A stretch of DNA of 64,000 bases, taken from NCBI GenBank assembly GCA_019391515.1, contig JAHXQP010000010.1:1-64000 (forward strand). The letters are read 5' to 3'. The notes beneath the pieces were generated by a model, which was not told where the DNA came from, ran no database searches, and saw only the letters and a list, made by a program, of their open reading frames with translations. Below are positions 44,414 through 54,521 of this stretch, piece after piece. The stretch is from Clostridiaceae bacterium (GTDB taxonomy: Bacteria > Bacillota > Clostridia > Tissierellales > Sporanaerobacteraceae). The position numbers and the translations under genes were made by a program. How positions within the stretch are numbered: position 1 is the first letter of the stretch; each line of letters opens with the position of its first letter.

Positions 44414-45283
44414 ATGGATAAGAAAATAATAGAATTGGATGAAAAGCTAAGAGGCGGAGTAATAATGGATGTAGTGAATGTGGAACAAGCCAAAATTGCT
44501 GAAGAAGCTGGTGCAGTAGCAGTTATGGCACTAGAAAGGGTTCCTGCAGATATTAGAAAAGATGGCGGAGTAGCAAGAATGTCTGATCCGAAGTTAATAG
44601 AAGAAATACTAGAAGCTGTTTCAATTCCTGTAATGGCAAAGGTAAGAATAGGTCATTTTGTAGAAGCACAAATTCTTGAAGCTATAGGTGTAGATTACAT
44701 AGATGAAAGTGAAGTGTTAACACCTGCAGATGATAATTATCATATTGATAAAAAAGATTTTGAAATACCTTTTGTATGTGGTGCAAGAAATTTAGGAGAG
44801 GCTTTAAGGAGGATTGGAGAAGGGGCATCAATGATAAGAACAAAAGGTGAGGCTGGAACAGGAAATGTAGTAGAAGCAGTAAGACATATGAGAACTGTTA
44901 TGTCACAAATTAGAAAGTTAGAAAATATGCCTAAAGAGGAACTTATGACTGCTGCAAAGGAAATGGGTGCTCCTTATGATTTAGTTCTATATGTAGCTGA
45001 AAATGGAAAATTACCTGTAGTTAATTTTGCAGCAGGAGGTATAGCTACACCTGCAGATGCAGCCCTTATGATGCAACTTGGTTGTGATGGAGTATTTGTA
45101 GGTTCAGGTATTTTTAAATCCTCAAATCCAGAAAAAAGGGCTAAAGCTATTGTAGAGTCTGTAAGAAATTATGATGCCCCTAAAAAATTAGTTGAAGTAT
45201 CAAAGAATTTAGGAGAAGCAATGGTAGGATTAGAAATAAGTGAAATTGCAGAAGAAAATTTATACGCTAAAAGAGGTATATAG
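44414..45283 (+). CDS. pdxS: Pyridoxal 5'-phosphate synthase lyase subunit PdxS
   Basis: This 289-residue TIM barrel makes PLP from ribose-5-phosphate, glyceraldehyde-3-phosphate and ammonia. Lys76 in [11 protein letters not shown] is the ring-forming Schiff-base residue, and [14 protein letters not shown] is the phosphate loop with the second Lys. It normally works with the glutaminase PdxT, but no pdxT lies next to it: the next gene is unrelated, behind a hairpin. Either pdxT is elsewhere or free ammonia is used. AGGGGGAG precedes ATG 44414. Confidence 0.96.
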   Translation: MDKKIIELDEKLRGGVIMDVVNVEQAKIAEEAGAVAVMALERVPADIRKDGGVARMSDPKLIEEILEAVSIPVMAKVRIGHFVEAQILEAIGVDYIDESEVLTPADDNYHIDKKDFEIPFVCGARNLGEALRRIGEGASMIRTKGEAGTGNVVEAVRHMRTVMSQIRKLENMPKEELMTAAKEMGAPYDLVLYVAENGKLPVVNFAAGGIATPADAALMMQLGCDGVFVGSGIFKSSNPEKRAKAIVESVRNYDAPKKLVEVSKNLGEAMVGLEISEIAEENLYAKRGI

Positions 45284-45340
45284 ATTTTTCTAATATATAA
45301 AATGTTTAGTGAAAAATATAATATTTTGTAGTATAATCTT

Positions 45341-45390
45341 TATAGGAATTTATTCTTGCATAAAAATAGGATAGATTCCTATACCTTTTT
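45341..45390 (+). terminator. Hairpin terminator between pdxS and the YwaF-like gene
   Basis: TATAGGAAT / ATTCCTATA nine-base stem with a loop of about 24 bases, followed by CCTTTTTTAT. It could also be an attenuator for the next gene. Confidence 0.6.
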
Positions 45391-45435
45391 TATAAAGGAT
45401 ATTTTCATATGAATTAGGATATAGGGAGGTCACAT

Positions 45436-46188
45436 ATGATAAAATATTTTTTTAGAGGTACACCAGATGGATATGTTTTTCCAAATGGTTCAAGAATACA
45501 TTGGATTATGATGGCATTTATTTTAATAGGAGCAGAATTGATAATAAAATATAGAAATGAATTGAGAGAAGATAAGTATAACAAGATATTTAAAATTTTT
45601 ATGATTACAATGCTATCCATGCAGCAAATCATTCTATATTTATGGTACGAATTTTCAGGATATTTTACAATTCATGAAAGTCTACCATTATATAATTGTA
45701 GGGTAGCAATTATTTTAACTATTTTTGCACTAATCAGTGATAAGGATTTTTATAAAAACATTTGCTGTTATTGGGGAATTATTGGAGCAATATCAGCCCT
45801 TGCTTTTCCAACAGTAGATCCTTTTAAATTTCCTCATTATACTGGGTTATCCTTTTTCTTAGGACATGCATTGTTATTGTGGTCTGGAATATATTTATTG
45901 GTAGTTGAAAGACATGATATAGATAAAAAAAGCTTATTTTCAGTGCTAATCTTTACAAATGTTTATCATTCAATAATATTTATTTTCAATATATTGACTA
46001 GTTCTAATTATTGTTATTTAAATAGTCCACCTTTTTCTATTGGGATTATAGATAATATGAATCAATTAATATATACTTTTACTGCTTTTAATGTATTCAA
46101 TATATTTTTTATAATATTTTATTTGATGTATAAAATATTGTGTATGTATCGTTCAAAGAGGGAAGATGTTATGAGATATAGCAAATAA
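45436..46188 (+). CDS. TIGR02206 / YwaF-like integral membrane protein
   Basis: This 250-residue membrane protein has seven or so helices. The family hallmarks are visible: LPLYNCRVAIIL (about 90-101) in the third or fourth helix, then ISALAFPTVDPFKFPHY and FFLGHALLLWSGIYLL. Members are found in many Firmicutes and have no assigned function. AGGGAGGTC lies before ATG 45436. A bidirectional terminator overlaps its end. Confidence 0.88.
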   Translation: MIKYFFRGTPDGYVFPNGSRIHWIMMAFILIGAELIIKYRNELREDKYNKIFKIFMITMLSMQQIILYLWYEFSGYFTIHESLPLYNCRVAIILTIFALISDKDFYKNICCYWGIIGAISALAFPTVDPFKFPHYTGLSFFLGHALLLWSGIYLLVVERHDIDKKSLFSVLIFTNVYHSIIFIFNILTSSNYCYLNSPPFSIGIIDNMNQLIYTFTAFNVFNIFFIIFYLMYKILCMYRSKREDVMRYSK

Positions 46189-46217
46189 AAACAGATAAAC
46201 TGTTTTTGTTTGCTATA
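46177..46217. terminator. Bidirectional terminator between the YwaF-like and substrate-binding genes
   Basis: ATATAGCAAA and AAACA pair with TGTTT and TTTGCTATAT across a short loop, forming an interrupted hairpin that fits both convergent genes. Confidence 0.65.
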
Positions 46218-46230
46218 TATTTTTACTCAA

Positions 46231-47241
46231 TTATTTAGTTATTTCTTTCATAGCTTTTTTGGCAAATTTATCTGTAACAATTTTATTATAATCTGCTCTT
46301 TCTTCTAGTTCTCCTGCCATTTCCATAATATCCATCATATGATTTAGTCCTTCTTCTGTAAGGAGCAGGTTTGGTTTCCAAGTATCTTGTTCTTTGTATC
46401 TAGTGATAAGAGCCATTAAAACTTCATCATCAGTATCAGGGAATTGTGGTTTTACAGCTTTAGCTATTTCTTCCACACTATGAGATTGAACCCATAACAT
46501 ACCTCTATATATAGCATTGGTAAACTTTTGAATTGTATCTTCGTTTTTTTCTATATAATCTTTTGTTGCTGAATAGCAAGTATAAGGAATATATCCGCCT
46601 TCTTTCCCAATAGATGCAACCACATATCCTTTTCCTTCTTTTTCTAAAGTAGCAGCTACAGGTTCAAAAAGTGCTACATAATCTCCTTCTCCGCCAGTAA
46701 AAGCTCCTGCCATAACATCAAATTGAATGTCTGTTCTTACATTTACATCAACTCCTGGCTCTAATCCGTGCTTTTTAAGTACATATTCTAAAGTCATTTC
46801 AGGCATTCCACCTTTTCTTCCTCCAAGAATAGTTTTTCCTTTTAAGTTCTTAAAATCGAAATTTTCTTCTTTTTCTCTTCCTACAAGAAAAGAACCATCT
46901 TTTTGTGTTAATTGTGCAAAGTTAATAGCGTAGTTTGTTTTTCCTTGATTATAAACGTAGACTGAGGCTTCAGGTCCCATAAATCCAATATCGGCTTCTC
47001 CACTTAATAGAGCAGTCATACATTTATCTGCTCCTTTTCCATTAATAAGTTCGATTTCAAGACCTTCATCTTCAAAAAATCCTTGGTTTATAGCTACATA
47101 TTGAGGGGTATAAAATAAAGAATGGGTAACTTCTATTAGTTTAACAGTTTTTAAATTATTTTTTTTACATCCAGTTAAACTAAAACTTAGCAAAATTGTC
47201 AATACTAATACCAAGGAAAAGAGTTTAAACTTCTTACTCAT
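46231..47241 (-). CDS. ABC-transporter substrate-binding lipoprotein (SsuA/NMT1-like)
   Basis: This 336-residue lipoprotein has a signal sequence and lipobox LTGC (Cys25), so it is anchored outside the membrane. The mature part follows the NMT1/SsuA pattern: THSLFYTPQYVAINQGFFEDEGL, DIGFMGPEASVYV and FDFKNLKGKTILGG. Such proteins bind sulfonates, nitrate, taurine or pyrimidine precursors for import. No permease or ATPase gene lies nearby, so it is an orphan component. GGAGGGAT lies just before the ATG on the minus strand. Confidence 0.88.
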   Translation of the reverse strand: MSKKFKLFSLVLVLTILLSFSLTGCKKNNLKTVKLIEVTHSLFYTPQYVAINQGFFEDEGLEIELINGKGADKCMTALLSGEADIGFMGPEASVYVYNQGKTNYAINFAQLTQKDGSFLVGREKEENFDFKNLKGKTILGGRKGGMPEMTLEYVLKKHGLEPGVDVNVRTDIQFDVMAGAFTGGEGDYVALFEPVAATLEKEGKGYVVASIGKEGGYIPYTCYSATKDYIEKNEDTIQKFTNAIYRGMLWVQSHSVEEIAKAVKPQFPDTDDEVLMALITRYKEQDTWKPNLLLTEEGLNHMMDIMEMAGELEERADYNKIVTDKFAKKAMKEITK

Positions 47242-47335
47242 TAAAATCCCTCCTAAAAATTTATGGAGACTAGACTATTTTTATTATATGATTATAATAG
47301 ATAAAGGGTTACAAAATAATAGAAAGGGGAATTAT

Positions 47336-47872
47336 ATGAATTTAGCAAATGGTCTTACTTTAACTAGAATTTTCTTAATACCTATTTACTTATTGTTTTT
47401 TTATTCTACACTTGAAAAAAGGATAGTTTATGCAGGGATAATACTTATAGCTTCAGGAATAACAGATATATTAGATGGCTATGTTGCAAGAAAATATAAC
47501 ATGGTTACAAAACTTGGAACAGTATTGGATCCAATAGCAGATAAACTGACTACTTTTGCAGTTCTTGCAAGTTTTACTTCCTATGAATTAATTTCTCCTT
47601 GGATTTTAATTGTTCTGGGAGTTAAGGAGTTAGCACTTATTATAGGGGGAGGAATATTATACTGTTCTGATGATAAGAAGGTAATACCTGCAAATAAATT
47701 TGGAAAAGTGGCTACTATTTCTTTTTATATAGCAATAATTTCTGTAATGTTATCTTTATCCCAAACGGCAATAAGCACGTTATTCTATATCACCATATTT
47801 TTTCATCTCTTAGCTTTTTTAAATTATCTATCTATATTTAAAGTTATTATGGTAGATAAAGATGAAGCTTAA
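47336..47872 (+). CDS. pgsA: CDP-alcohol phosphatidyltransferase (PgsA-like)
   Basis: This 178-residue membrane enzyme has the CDP-alcohol motif Dx2DGx2ARx8Gx3Dx3D in DILDGYVARKYNM ... GTVLDPIADK (about 48-74). With NLANGLTLTRIFLIPIYLL at the start, it matches phosphatidylglycerophosphate synthase, which makes the precursor of phosphatidylglycerol; cardiolipin-synthase-like paralogues look similar, so the exact product is not certain. ATG 47336 has AGAAAGGGGAA nine bases upstream. Confidence 0.85.
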   Translation: MNLANGLTLTRIFLIPIYLLFFYSTLEKRIVYAGIILIASGITDILDGYVARKYNMVTKLGTVLDPIADKLTTFAVLASFTSYELISPWILIVLGVKELALIIGGGILYCSDDKKVIPANKFGKVATISFYIAIISVMLSLSQTAISTLFYITIFFHLLAFLNYLSIFKVIMVDKDEA

Positions 47873-47876
47873 ATTG

Positions 47877-47906
47877 TTGACAAATTAGAGTTGTTTTTTA
47901 TATAAT
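47877..47906 (+). promoter_or_regulatory. Promoter of the valS T-box leader
   Basis: TTGACA (47877-47882) and TATAAT (47901-47906), 18 bases apart: both boxes are perfect. Confidence 0.8.
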
Positions 47907-47934
47907 AACTATTAAATAGTTAAATAACCTTATA

Positions 47935-48184
47935 TTTATACTGTGAAGAAGAGGAGTAGGTAAATATCCTATATATATCCTATATAGAGAGAAAAGTCCA
48001 TAGGCTGAAAGACTTTTTTAGGCAATGTTTGCTGAAGGTAGCTTCTGAGTATTCAAATTGAAATCTAGTAGATTTGAACGGCAAATACCGTTATAACATT
48101 TAAGAGCCATAGTATTAGCTATGGAATTAGGGTGGTACCGCGAGAATTTCCTTCGTCCTTATATTTTGGATGAAGGTTTTTTTA
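47935..48184 (+). promoter_or_regulatory. T-box leader (tRNA-Val) of valS
   Basis: The T-box core TTAGGGTGGTACCGCG is at 48127-48142, followed by a terminator CCTTCGTCC/GGATGAAGG with a T run. The specifier region reads GCTGAAG-GTA-GC; GTA (48038-48040) is a Val codon, which fits valS, although the shift by one base from the GAA-specifier pattern leaves GGT as an alternative reading. Confidence 0.92.
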
Positions 48185-48206
48185 TATATAAAAGGAGGAA
48201 ATGAAA

Positions 48207-50858
48207 ATGATTGAGAATTTACCTAAGACTTATAATCCAAAAGATTTTGAAGAAAGAATATATAAGTTTTGGAATGAAGAAAAGTATTTTGAAGCCAATG
48301 TAAATAAAGAAAAAGAGCCTTTTACAATTATGATGCCTCCGCCAAATGTTACCGGAAATCTTCATATGGGTCATGCTTTAAATAATACAATACAAGATAT
48401 ATTAATAAGGTGGAAGAGGATGGAAGGATATGAAGCATTATGGCTTCCAGGTACAGACCATGCTAGCATATCTACTGAAGCTAAGGTGGTAGAGAAGTTA
48501 AAAAAAGAAGGAAAAAGCAAGGAGAAATTGGGAAGAGAGAAGTTTTTAGAAGCGGCATGGGATTGGACTAGAGAGTATGGGGGTAATATAAATAATCAAT
48601 TGAGAAAGCTAGGTATTTCTTGTGATTGGTCTAAAGAAAGATTTACATTAGACGAAGGCCTTAGTAATGCTGTAGAAGAAGTATTTATAAGACTTTATGA
48701 AAAAGGCCTTATCTATAGGGGAGATAGAATAATAAATTGGTGTCCAAACTGTAAAACAGCTATTTCAGATGCAGAAGTAGACCATGAGGATTCTCATGGA
48801 CATTTTTGGCATATAAAATATCCTATAAAGAATAGTGATGATTTTATAATAATTGCAACTACTAGGCCAGAAACTATGTTGGGAGACCTAGCTATAGCAG
48901 TTCATCCAGAAGATGAAAGATATACTAATCTAATTGGAAAGTATGCTATACTTCCATTGGTAAACAGAGAAATTCCTATAGTTGCAGATGAATATGTAGA
49001 CATGGAGTTTGGTACTGGTGCTGTTAAAATAACACCATCTCATGATCCAAATGACTTTGAAGTTGGATACAGGCATAATTTAGGGCAATGTAAAATTATG
49101 AATGATGATGCTACAATAAATGAAAATGGTGGAAAATATGAAGGCCTTGATAGGTATGAAGCTAGAGAAAGAATGGTTAAAGATTTAGATAAGGAAGGAT
49201 ATTTATTAAAAATAGAGGAGCACGAAAACAGTGTAGGCCATTGTGAAAGATGTAAAACTGTAGTTGAACCTATAATATCTAAGCAATGGTTTGTAAAAAT
49301 GGAGCCATTAGCAAAGCCAGCTCTTGAAGCTTATAGAAATGGAGAATTGGATTTCATTCCTGAAAGATTTGGAAAGATTTATTCCCATTGGTTAGAGAAT
49401 ATTAGGGACTGGTGTATATCAAGACAACTTTGGTGGGGCCATAGACTGCCAGTATACTATTGTAGAGATTGTAATGAAATAATGGTTTCCAAAGAAGCTC
49501 CAGAAAAGTGTAGTAAATGTAATAGTACTAATATTTATCAAGATGAAGACACTCTTGATACTTGGTTTTCTTCAGCATTATGGCCATTTTCAACTTTAGG
49601 TTGGCCAGAAAACACAGAGGAATTAGAATATTTTTATCCTACCAATGTATTGGTGACTGGATATGATATTATATTTTTCTGGATTGTTAGAATGGTTTTT
49701 TCTGGTATAGAACAAATGGGAGAAGTTCCATTTGAAGATGTATTTTTAACTGGTCTTGTAAGGGATGAACAAGGTAGAAAAATGAGTAAGTCTTTAGGAA
49801 ATGGAATCGATCCATTAGATGTTATAGATGAATATGGTGCAGATGCCTTGAGATTTACATTGATAACAGGTAACTCTCCTGGTAATGATATGAGATTTTA
49901 TATGGAGAGGGTAGAAGCTAATAGAAATTTTGCAAATAAACTTTGGAATGCTACTAGATTTGTTCTTATGAATTTAGATGAAAATGTAATAAGTGAAAAA
50001 TTAAAATTAGAAAACTTAGAAGAAGAAGATAGATGGATATTATCCAGAATGAATAATGTAACTAAGGAAGTTACAGAAAATTTATCTAAATATGAAATAG
50101 GAATTGCTGGACAGAAGGTATATGATTTTATTTGGGATGAATACTGTGACTGGTATATAGAAATGGTTAAACCAAGGCTATATGGAGATGATGAAGAAAG
50201 CAATAAGGTGGCTCAGAAAGTTCTTTTAATTGTATTGAAGGATATATTGAAATTGCTCCATCCTTTTATGCCGTTTATAACAGAAGAAATATGGAATCAT
50301 CTGCCCGAAAACAATAAAGCATTAATTGTTAGTGATTGGCCTATATATAATGAAAAATACAATTTTAAAGAATCAGAAGAAAGAATTATATATATAATGA
50401 AAGCAATAAGAGGTATTAGAAATGCGAGAGCAGAAATGAATATAGCTCCTTCAAGAAAATCTAAGATTATATTTGTTACTAAAGATGAAAAAGTTAAATC
50501 TATATTAGAATATGGGGAAAGATATTTTATAAATTTAGCTTATGCTCAAGATATAGAAATAAAACAGGATAAAGAGCAAATAGGTGATGATAATATACAA
50601 GTAGTAGTTGATAGGGCTGAAATATTTTTACCATTGAAGGATTTAATTGATTTTGAAAAGGAACTAGAAAGATTAGAAAAGGAAAAAGATAAACTAGAAG
50701 GTGAATTAAAAAGGGTTAGAGGAAAGCTTTCAAATAAAGGATTTGTAAATAAAGCCCCTGAAAATATAGTGGAAGATGAAAGACAAAAAGAAGCTAAATA
50801 TAGTGATATGATGGATAAAGTGCTGGAAAGAATTAAATATGTAAAAGAAAATATGTAA
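48207..50858 (+). CDS. valS: Valyl-tRNA synthetase
   Basis: This 883-residue class I synthetase has the HIGH motif in [13 protein letters not shown] (about 42-54) and KMSKS in GRKMSKSLG. Zinc-type pairs CPNC (near 176) and CRDC/CSKC are present. The C-terminal coiled-coil ([22 protein letters not shown]) is the typical ValS tRNA-binding arm. ATG 48207 is eight bases after AGGAGG (48193-48198); ATG 48201 is too close. It is under T-box control. Confidence 0.96.
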   Translation: MIENLPKTYNPKDFEERIYKFWNEEKYFEANVNKEKEPFTIMMPPPNVTGNLHMGHALNNTIQDILIRWKRMEGYEALWLPGTDHASISTEAKVVEKLKKEGKSKEKLGREKFLEAAWDWTREYGGNINNQLRKLGISCDWSKERFTLDEGLSNAVEEVFIRLYEKGLIYRGDRIINWCPNCKTAISDAEVDHEDSHGHFWHIKYPIKNSDDFIIIATTRPETMLGDLAIAVHPEDERYTNLIGKYAILPLVNREIPIVADEYVDMEFGTGAVKITPSHDPNDFEVGYRHNLGQCKIMNDDATINENGGKYEGLDRYEARERMVKDLDKEGYLLKIEEHENSVGHCERCKTVVEPIISKQWFVKMEPLAKPALEAYRNGELDFIPERFGKIYSHWLENIRDWCISRQLWWGHRLPVYYCRDCNEIMVSKEAPEKCSKCNSTNIYQDEDTLDTWFSSALWPFSTLGWPENTEELEYFYPTNVLVTGYDIIFFWIVRMVFSGIEQMGEVPFEDVFLTGLVRDEQGRKMSKSLGNGIDPLDVIDEYGADALRFTLITGNSPGNDMRFYMERVEANRNFANKLWNATRFVLMNLDENVISEKLKLENLEEEDRWILSRMNNVTKEVTENLSKYEIGIAGQKVYDFIWDEYCDWYIEMVKPRLYGDDEESNKVAQKVLLIVLKDILKLLHPFMPFITEEIWNHLPENNKALIVSDWPIYNEKYNFKESEERIIYIMKAIRGIRNARAEMNIAPSRKSKIIFVTKDEKVKSILEYGERYFINLAYAQDIEIKQDKEQIGDDNIQVVVDRAEIFLPLKDLIDFEKELERLEKEKDKLEGELKRVRGKLSNKGFVNKAPENIVEDERQKEAKYSDMMDKVLERIKYVKENM

Positions 50859-50868
50859 ATATGAATTT

Positions 50869-50902
50869 AAAATAGGTGGTCTATGTAGACCACCTATTTT
50901 AA
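50869..50902 (+). terminator. Terminator after valS
   Basis: A perfect 15-bp stem AAAATAGGTGGTCTA / TAGACCACCTATTTT with a two-base loop. Confidence 0.85.
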
Positions 50903-50988
50903 ATTAGCTAAATTGTATTGTAGTTGTAGAACTTTGAATATGGTAAAATTATATTTGGATAAAATATGTACTTAGGAGGAAATTTAAA

Positions 50989-52281
50989 ATGAATTATGAA
51001 GAGGCTTTGAAATTTATTAATGGAGCAGAAGGGTTAGGTTCTAAATTAGGATTAAAAACTATAGAAAAACTAATGAGTGAACTAGGGAATCCTCAAAAAG
51101 ATTTAAAATATATTCATATTGCAGGTACCAATGGAAAAGGATCTACAGCCTCCTATATTTCTAAGATATTGGAGGAATCAGGTTATAGAGTAGGTGTATT
51201 TACATCTCCTTATTTAGAAAGATTTAATGAAAGAATCCAAATAAATGGAAAAGACATATCTGATGAAACTTTTGCTAAAATCACCGAAAATGTTAAAGAA
51301 AAAACTGAAAAAATAGTTAGTGAAGGTTTTCCTCATCCTACTGTATTTGAGCTTATTACAGCTATTTCTTTTTTGTATTTTAAAGAAGAGAATATAGATT
51401 TTGTAGTATTGGAAGTAGGATTAGGTGGAAGATTAGATTCTACAAATATTATAGATAGCTCTTTACTTTCGGTAATAACTACTATTGATTATGACCATAT
51501 GAATGTATTAGGAGATAGCTTGGATAAAATAGCTAGAGAAAAGGCTGGCATTATTAAAGAAAATGGAATAGTTTTGTCTTATCCACAGAAAGATGAAGTA
51601 TTGAAAGCTTTAAAGGAAGTATCAAAGGATAAGAATGCAGATTTTTCAGTATGTCCAATAGAAAATATAAATATAAAAGAGTTAAATGAATATGGAGCGA
51701 TATTTGATTTTAAATATAAAGATGATATTTTCGAAGATATGAAAATCAATCTTTTAGGTCTACATCAGGTATATAATGCATCGTTAGCAATATCGGTAAT
51801 ATCTGCATTAAGAAATGAAGGGTTTATGAAAACAAGTAATGAAGAGATAAAAAGAGGTTTGGCAAATACTTTTTGGAAGGGAAGACTTGAAGTATTGAGG
51901 AGGGAACCTATATTTTTAATAGATGGAGCACATAATTTACAAGGTATAAAAACTTTGGTAAAATCACTAGAGCTTTTTAAATACAATAGATTGATCTTAG
52001 GTATGAGTATTTTAAAGGATAAAGACTTTAGCCATATGGTGGAAAATATAGCTCCTTTAGCAGATGAAATAATAATTACTGAAATAAATAATCCGAGAAA
52101 AATGGAGGCTGAAAATTTAGCTAAAGAAGTTGGAAAGGCTGATAAGAATATAACAATAGAAAAAGATATTAAAAAAGCTATAGAAAGATCTTTAAATATA
52201 GCCAATGAGGACGATTTAATTGTATTTGCAGGTTCTATATATTTAATAGGAGATGTAAGAAAGATACTATTAAATAATTAG
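50989..52281 (+). CDS. folC: Folylpolyglutamate synthase / dihydrofolate synthase
   Basis: This 430-residue Mur-ligase-fold enzyme adds glutamates to folates. It has the P-loop GTNGKGST (about 46-53), TSPYLERFNERI, EVGLGGRLDSTN and the late LIDGAHNLQG, which replaces the DYAHNP of Mur ligases. AGGAGG lies before ATG 50989. It is distant from the main folate run; a small gene follows 58 bases later, probably on the same transcript. Confidence 0.95.
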   Translation: MNYEEALKFINGAEGLGSKLGLKTIEKLMSELGNPQKDLKYIHIAGTNGKGSTASYISKILEESGYRVGVFTSPYLERFNERIQINGKDISDETFAKITENVKEKTEKIVSEGFPHPTVFELITAISFLYFKEENIDFVVLEVGLGGRLDSTNIIDSSLLSVITTIDYDHMNVLGDSLDKIAREKAGIIKENGIVLSYPQKDEVLKALKEVSKDKNADFSVCPIENINIKELNEYGAIFDFKYKDDIFEDMKINLLGLHQVYNASLAISVISALRNEGFMKTSNEEIKRGLANTFWKGRLEVLRREPIFLIDGAHNLQGIKTLVKSLELFKYNRLILGMSILKDKDFSHMVENIAPLADEIIITEINNPRKMEAENLAKEVGKADKNITIEKDIKKAIERSLNIANEDDLIVFAGSIYLIGDVRKILLNN

Positions 52282-52339
52282 TAATTAGTAAGACTTTTTA
52301 GGAATATATATTAATATATATCGTTCTTAGGAGGTCTAT

Positions 52340-52561
52340 ATGAATGTAATAGAATTTCCAGCTTTTAAAAAATGGAAGGATGAAGAGTTAGTAGAAGTTA
52401 CTTGTAGAAAAATGGCTAGATTAAAATCTTTACTGGAAAAAGAAAACAATGAAGACTATTGGGAAGAAGTTATGATAATAAACTCTATGATAATAGAAAT
52501 AAAAAAGAGAAACCTAAAGATAAATGAAGAGAAGTTAATTGAGAATATATTAAAAAAATAG
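52340..52561 (+). CDS. Small helical protein, 73 aa, unknown
   Basis: I do not recognise the family. The product is charged and helical: FPAFKKWKDEELVEVTCRKMARLKS, a Glu/Asn-rich turn, then YWEEVMIINSMIIEIKKRN. There are no membrane segments. AGGAGGTC lies before ATG 52340, and a terminator overlaps the stop, so it is a genuine gene that probably ends the folC transcript. Confidence 0.7.
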   Translation: MNVIEFPAFKKWKDEELVEVTCRKMARLKSLLEKENNEDYWEEVMIINSMIIEIKKRNLKINEEKLIENILKK

Positions 52562-52587
52562 ATGCAATCTTGCATCTATTTTTTTAA
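52559..52587 (+). terminator. Terminator after the 73-aa gene
   Basis: ATAGATGCA / TGCATCTAT stem with a four-base loop, followed by TTTTTT. Confidence 0.85.
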
Positions 52588-52652
52588 TAATCACCTTCAT
52601 TTCAACTAATGCATAGATTGTATATATAGGAGTTGGAGGTGAAAAATTAGCA

Positions 52653-53588
52653 ATGGAATGGAAAGTAGTTATTGCAAATACAGGAGAAGATTCTATTACA
52701 ATTATTGATTTTAAAAATGATTATGAAATAAAAGATATATCTTTTATTTCTTTATTAGATAAAGCAAAAGGCATTGATATATGTTTAGATAACAAACCTA
52801 TTGGACCTTGGGATATAGCTTTAGATACAGAAAAAAACAAAATATATTTAGCTAATGCTTATAATAATTCAATTTCTAAAATTGATATGAATAAAATGAA
52901 TATAGAATCTATATTAGCTGTAGGAAAATTTCCCTCTACTATAAAAGTTTATGATGGATTTATATTTGTATTGAATGAGGATTCAAATTCAATTTCTATA
53001 GTAGATGAAAAAAGTTTTAATCTTATTGAAAATATATCCGTAGGAGACAAACCAGAGGATATGGAAATATATAATTTTTCCAAAAAAATATTTATAGCCA
53101 ATGGTAATGGACATAGTATAGACATAATAGATTTAGAAGACAATAAAAAGGAGAAACTTATACTTAGTAATAATCCCATTAGATTGTGTTTGGAAAAAGA
53201 GTATATGTATATACTTTCTCATTCCAATGAAAGCTTTTCAGAACATAGCAATATTTCTATAGTTAGATTAGACAACTTAAGTATTGTTAAAAGTTTAGAT
53301 ATTGAAGGAGTCTGTAATAATATGTTAAAACTCAAAGAAAAAGACATATTATTTTTGACAAGCCTTCAAGATGGACATTTATATAAAGTAGATTTGAAGG
53401 CAAATAAAATAATTAAAAAATTTTATTTGGAAGGAATGCCAAATAAAATTTTTTGGGATGGAGATAAATCCTTGCTTATAACAAATTCGTCAAAAAACAC
53501 CTTAACTATTTTTAACATATTCAATAATAAAGTGATAAAAAATATAAAAATAGGTTCAGAACCAAATGGATTGATCCTAATTAAGTAA
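52653..53588 (+). CDS. YncE-like beta-propeller protein without signal peptide
   Basis: This 311-residue protein contains about six or seven repeats of roughly 42 residues of the YVTN/YncE kind, such as VIANTGEDSITIIDF, IYLANAYNNSISKIDM, IFVLNEDSNSISIVDE and IFIANGNGHSIDIIDL. Propellers of this kind are usually secreted; this one has no signal peptide and starts directly in the first repeat, so it is probably cytoplasmic, or is exported with the spore. TTGGAGGTG lies about 12 bases before ATG 52653. Function unknown. The nearby DUF4364 and SASP genes are on the other strand. Confidence 0.8.
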   Translation: MEWKVVIANTGEDSITIIDFKNDYEIKDISFISLLDKAKGIDICLDNKPIGPWDIALDTEKNKIYLANAYNNSISKIDMNKMNIESILAVGKFPSTIKVYDGFIFVLNEDSNSISIVDEKSFNLIENISVGDKPEDMEIYNFSKKIFIANGNGHSIDIIDLEDNKKEKLILSNNPIRLCLEKEYMYILSHSNESFSEHSNISIVRLDNLSIVKSLDIEGVCNNMLKLKEKDILFLTSLQDGHLYKVDLKANKIIKKFYLEGMPNKIFWDGDKSLLITNSSKNTLTIFNIFNNKVIKNIKIGSEPNGLILIK

Positions 53589-53591
53589 ATT

Positions 53592-54119
53592 TTATTTTAT
53601 TAGAGTATTCAATATTTCTTGATAAATTTTATCTGGATTTGACTTCCAATTATTGCAGATCATTTTTGCTTGTTCGCTAGATACAACATTTAAATATAGA
53701 CTGAATAATGTACAATCTTTTTCTACTAATTTTAAATTCACCACATATTCATTTTCATTTTTTTTAAAATAGTCTCCAATTATTTGTGTTTCTCTTTTTA
53801 GTTCTTCTTTTTTCACTTCGAATTTTTTGTCTATATCATTTTTTATTTCATCAGGTATCTTATGAATAAAATAATCTAAAGTAAGTTTTCCTTTTTTTAA
53901 TATAGTATATCGTTCCTTTTCTTCTTGCCTAGAATATTCAATGAATTTAGATCTTGTTAACTCACTTAAAAACTGTTGAACTAAAAAATAATTCATATAG
54001 TTATTTTCCAATACGAATTCTGTTATTTGTCCATTTGTAAGAGGAATCTCAGACTTATCTATTATATAGAGTAAGAGAAGTTTATTTTGAGCAAGTTCTT
54101 CGGTACTATCAATAAACAT
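53592..54119 (-). CDS. DUF4364 family protein (winged-helix-like)
   Basis: This 175-residue protein matches DUF4364: ELAQNKLLLLYIIDKSEIPLTNGQITEFVLE at the start forms a winged-helix-like unit, followed by FLVQQFLSELTRSKFI and RYTILKKGKLTLDYF. The C-terminal part is an alpha-beta domain. Clostridial members look like transcription regulators, but targets are unknown. AAGAAGGTG lies just before the ATG. It ends four bases from the convergent propeller gene, with no obvious terminator between them. Confidence 0.85.
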   Translation of the reverse strand: MFIDSTEELAQNKLLLLYIIDKSEIPLTNGQITEFVLENNYMNYFLVQQFLSELTRSKFIEYSRQEEKERYTILKKGKLTLDYFIHKIPDEIKNDIDKKFEVKKEELKRETQIIGDYFKKNENEYVVNLKLVEKDCTLFSLYLNVVSSEQAKMICNNWKSNPDKIYQEILNTLIK

Positions 54120-54170
54120 TCTAACACCTTCTTTTAAAAAATAATATTAACTTAAATTATACCATATTAA

Positions 54171-54201
54171 AAGGAGAAGTGAAAACTCACTTCTCCTTTT
54201 A
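54171..54201 (-). terminator. Terminator after the SASP gene
   Basis: AGGAGAAGTGA / TCACTTCTCCT stem with a short loop, T-rich on the minus strand; it is palindromic and may work both ways. Confidence 0.75.
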
Positions 54202-54210
54202 TAAGGAATT

Positions 54211-54417
54211 TTATTTTTTAGTCATCTGTCTTTGAGCATCTTCAACAAGTTTTTTTACCATGTATCCTCCTACATATCCATTTTCCCTAGAAGTTAAATT
54301 CCCTTTATCTATACTATTATAATTTTGAATTCCCAATTCATTTGCAATTTCAACTTTTAGTTCATCTAATGCTGTTCTTGCTTCTGGAACAACTATTTTA
54401 TTATTTCCTCTTGCCAT
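54211..54417 (-). CDS. Alpha/beta-type small acid-soluble spore protein
   Basis: This 68-residue protein is an alpha/beta SASP that coats spore DNA and is degraded by the GPR protease at germination. The GPR site region reads KVEIANELGI (about 21-30), close to the usual EIASELG. The second conserved block reads DKGNLTSRENGYVGGYMVKKLV. GGAGGATG lies before the ATG. A forespore-type promoter is visible upstream. Confidence 0.95.
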   Translation of the reverse strand: MARGNNKIVVPEARTALDELKVEIANELGIQNYNSIDKGNLTSRENGYVGGYMVKKLVEDAQRQMTKK

Positions 54418-54492
54418 TTTTCATCCTCCTCTGAAATCTTTTTTAGGAGTTGCATTATTAATTTAACCTTTATTATTAAATATATCCTAGTA

Positions 54493-54521
54493 TTATATGG
54501 GTGTTTTTTTAATTTTAATGC
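54493..54521 (-). promoter_or_regulatory. Candidate sigma-G promoter of the SASP gene
   Basis: On the minus strand GCATT (54521-54517) and CATATAA (54499-54493) are 17 bases apart. Against GHATR-N17/18-CATWHTA each box has one mismatch. Confidence 0.45.

Noticed and set aside
51765-52205. Minus-strand frame of 146 codons inside folC
   Set aside because: Antisense to a certain gene, with no ribosome binding site.
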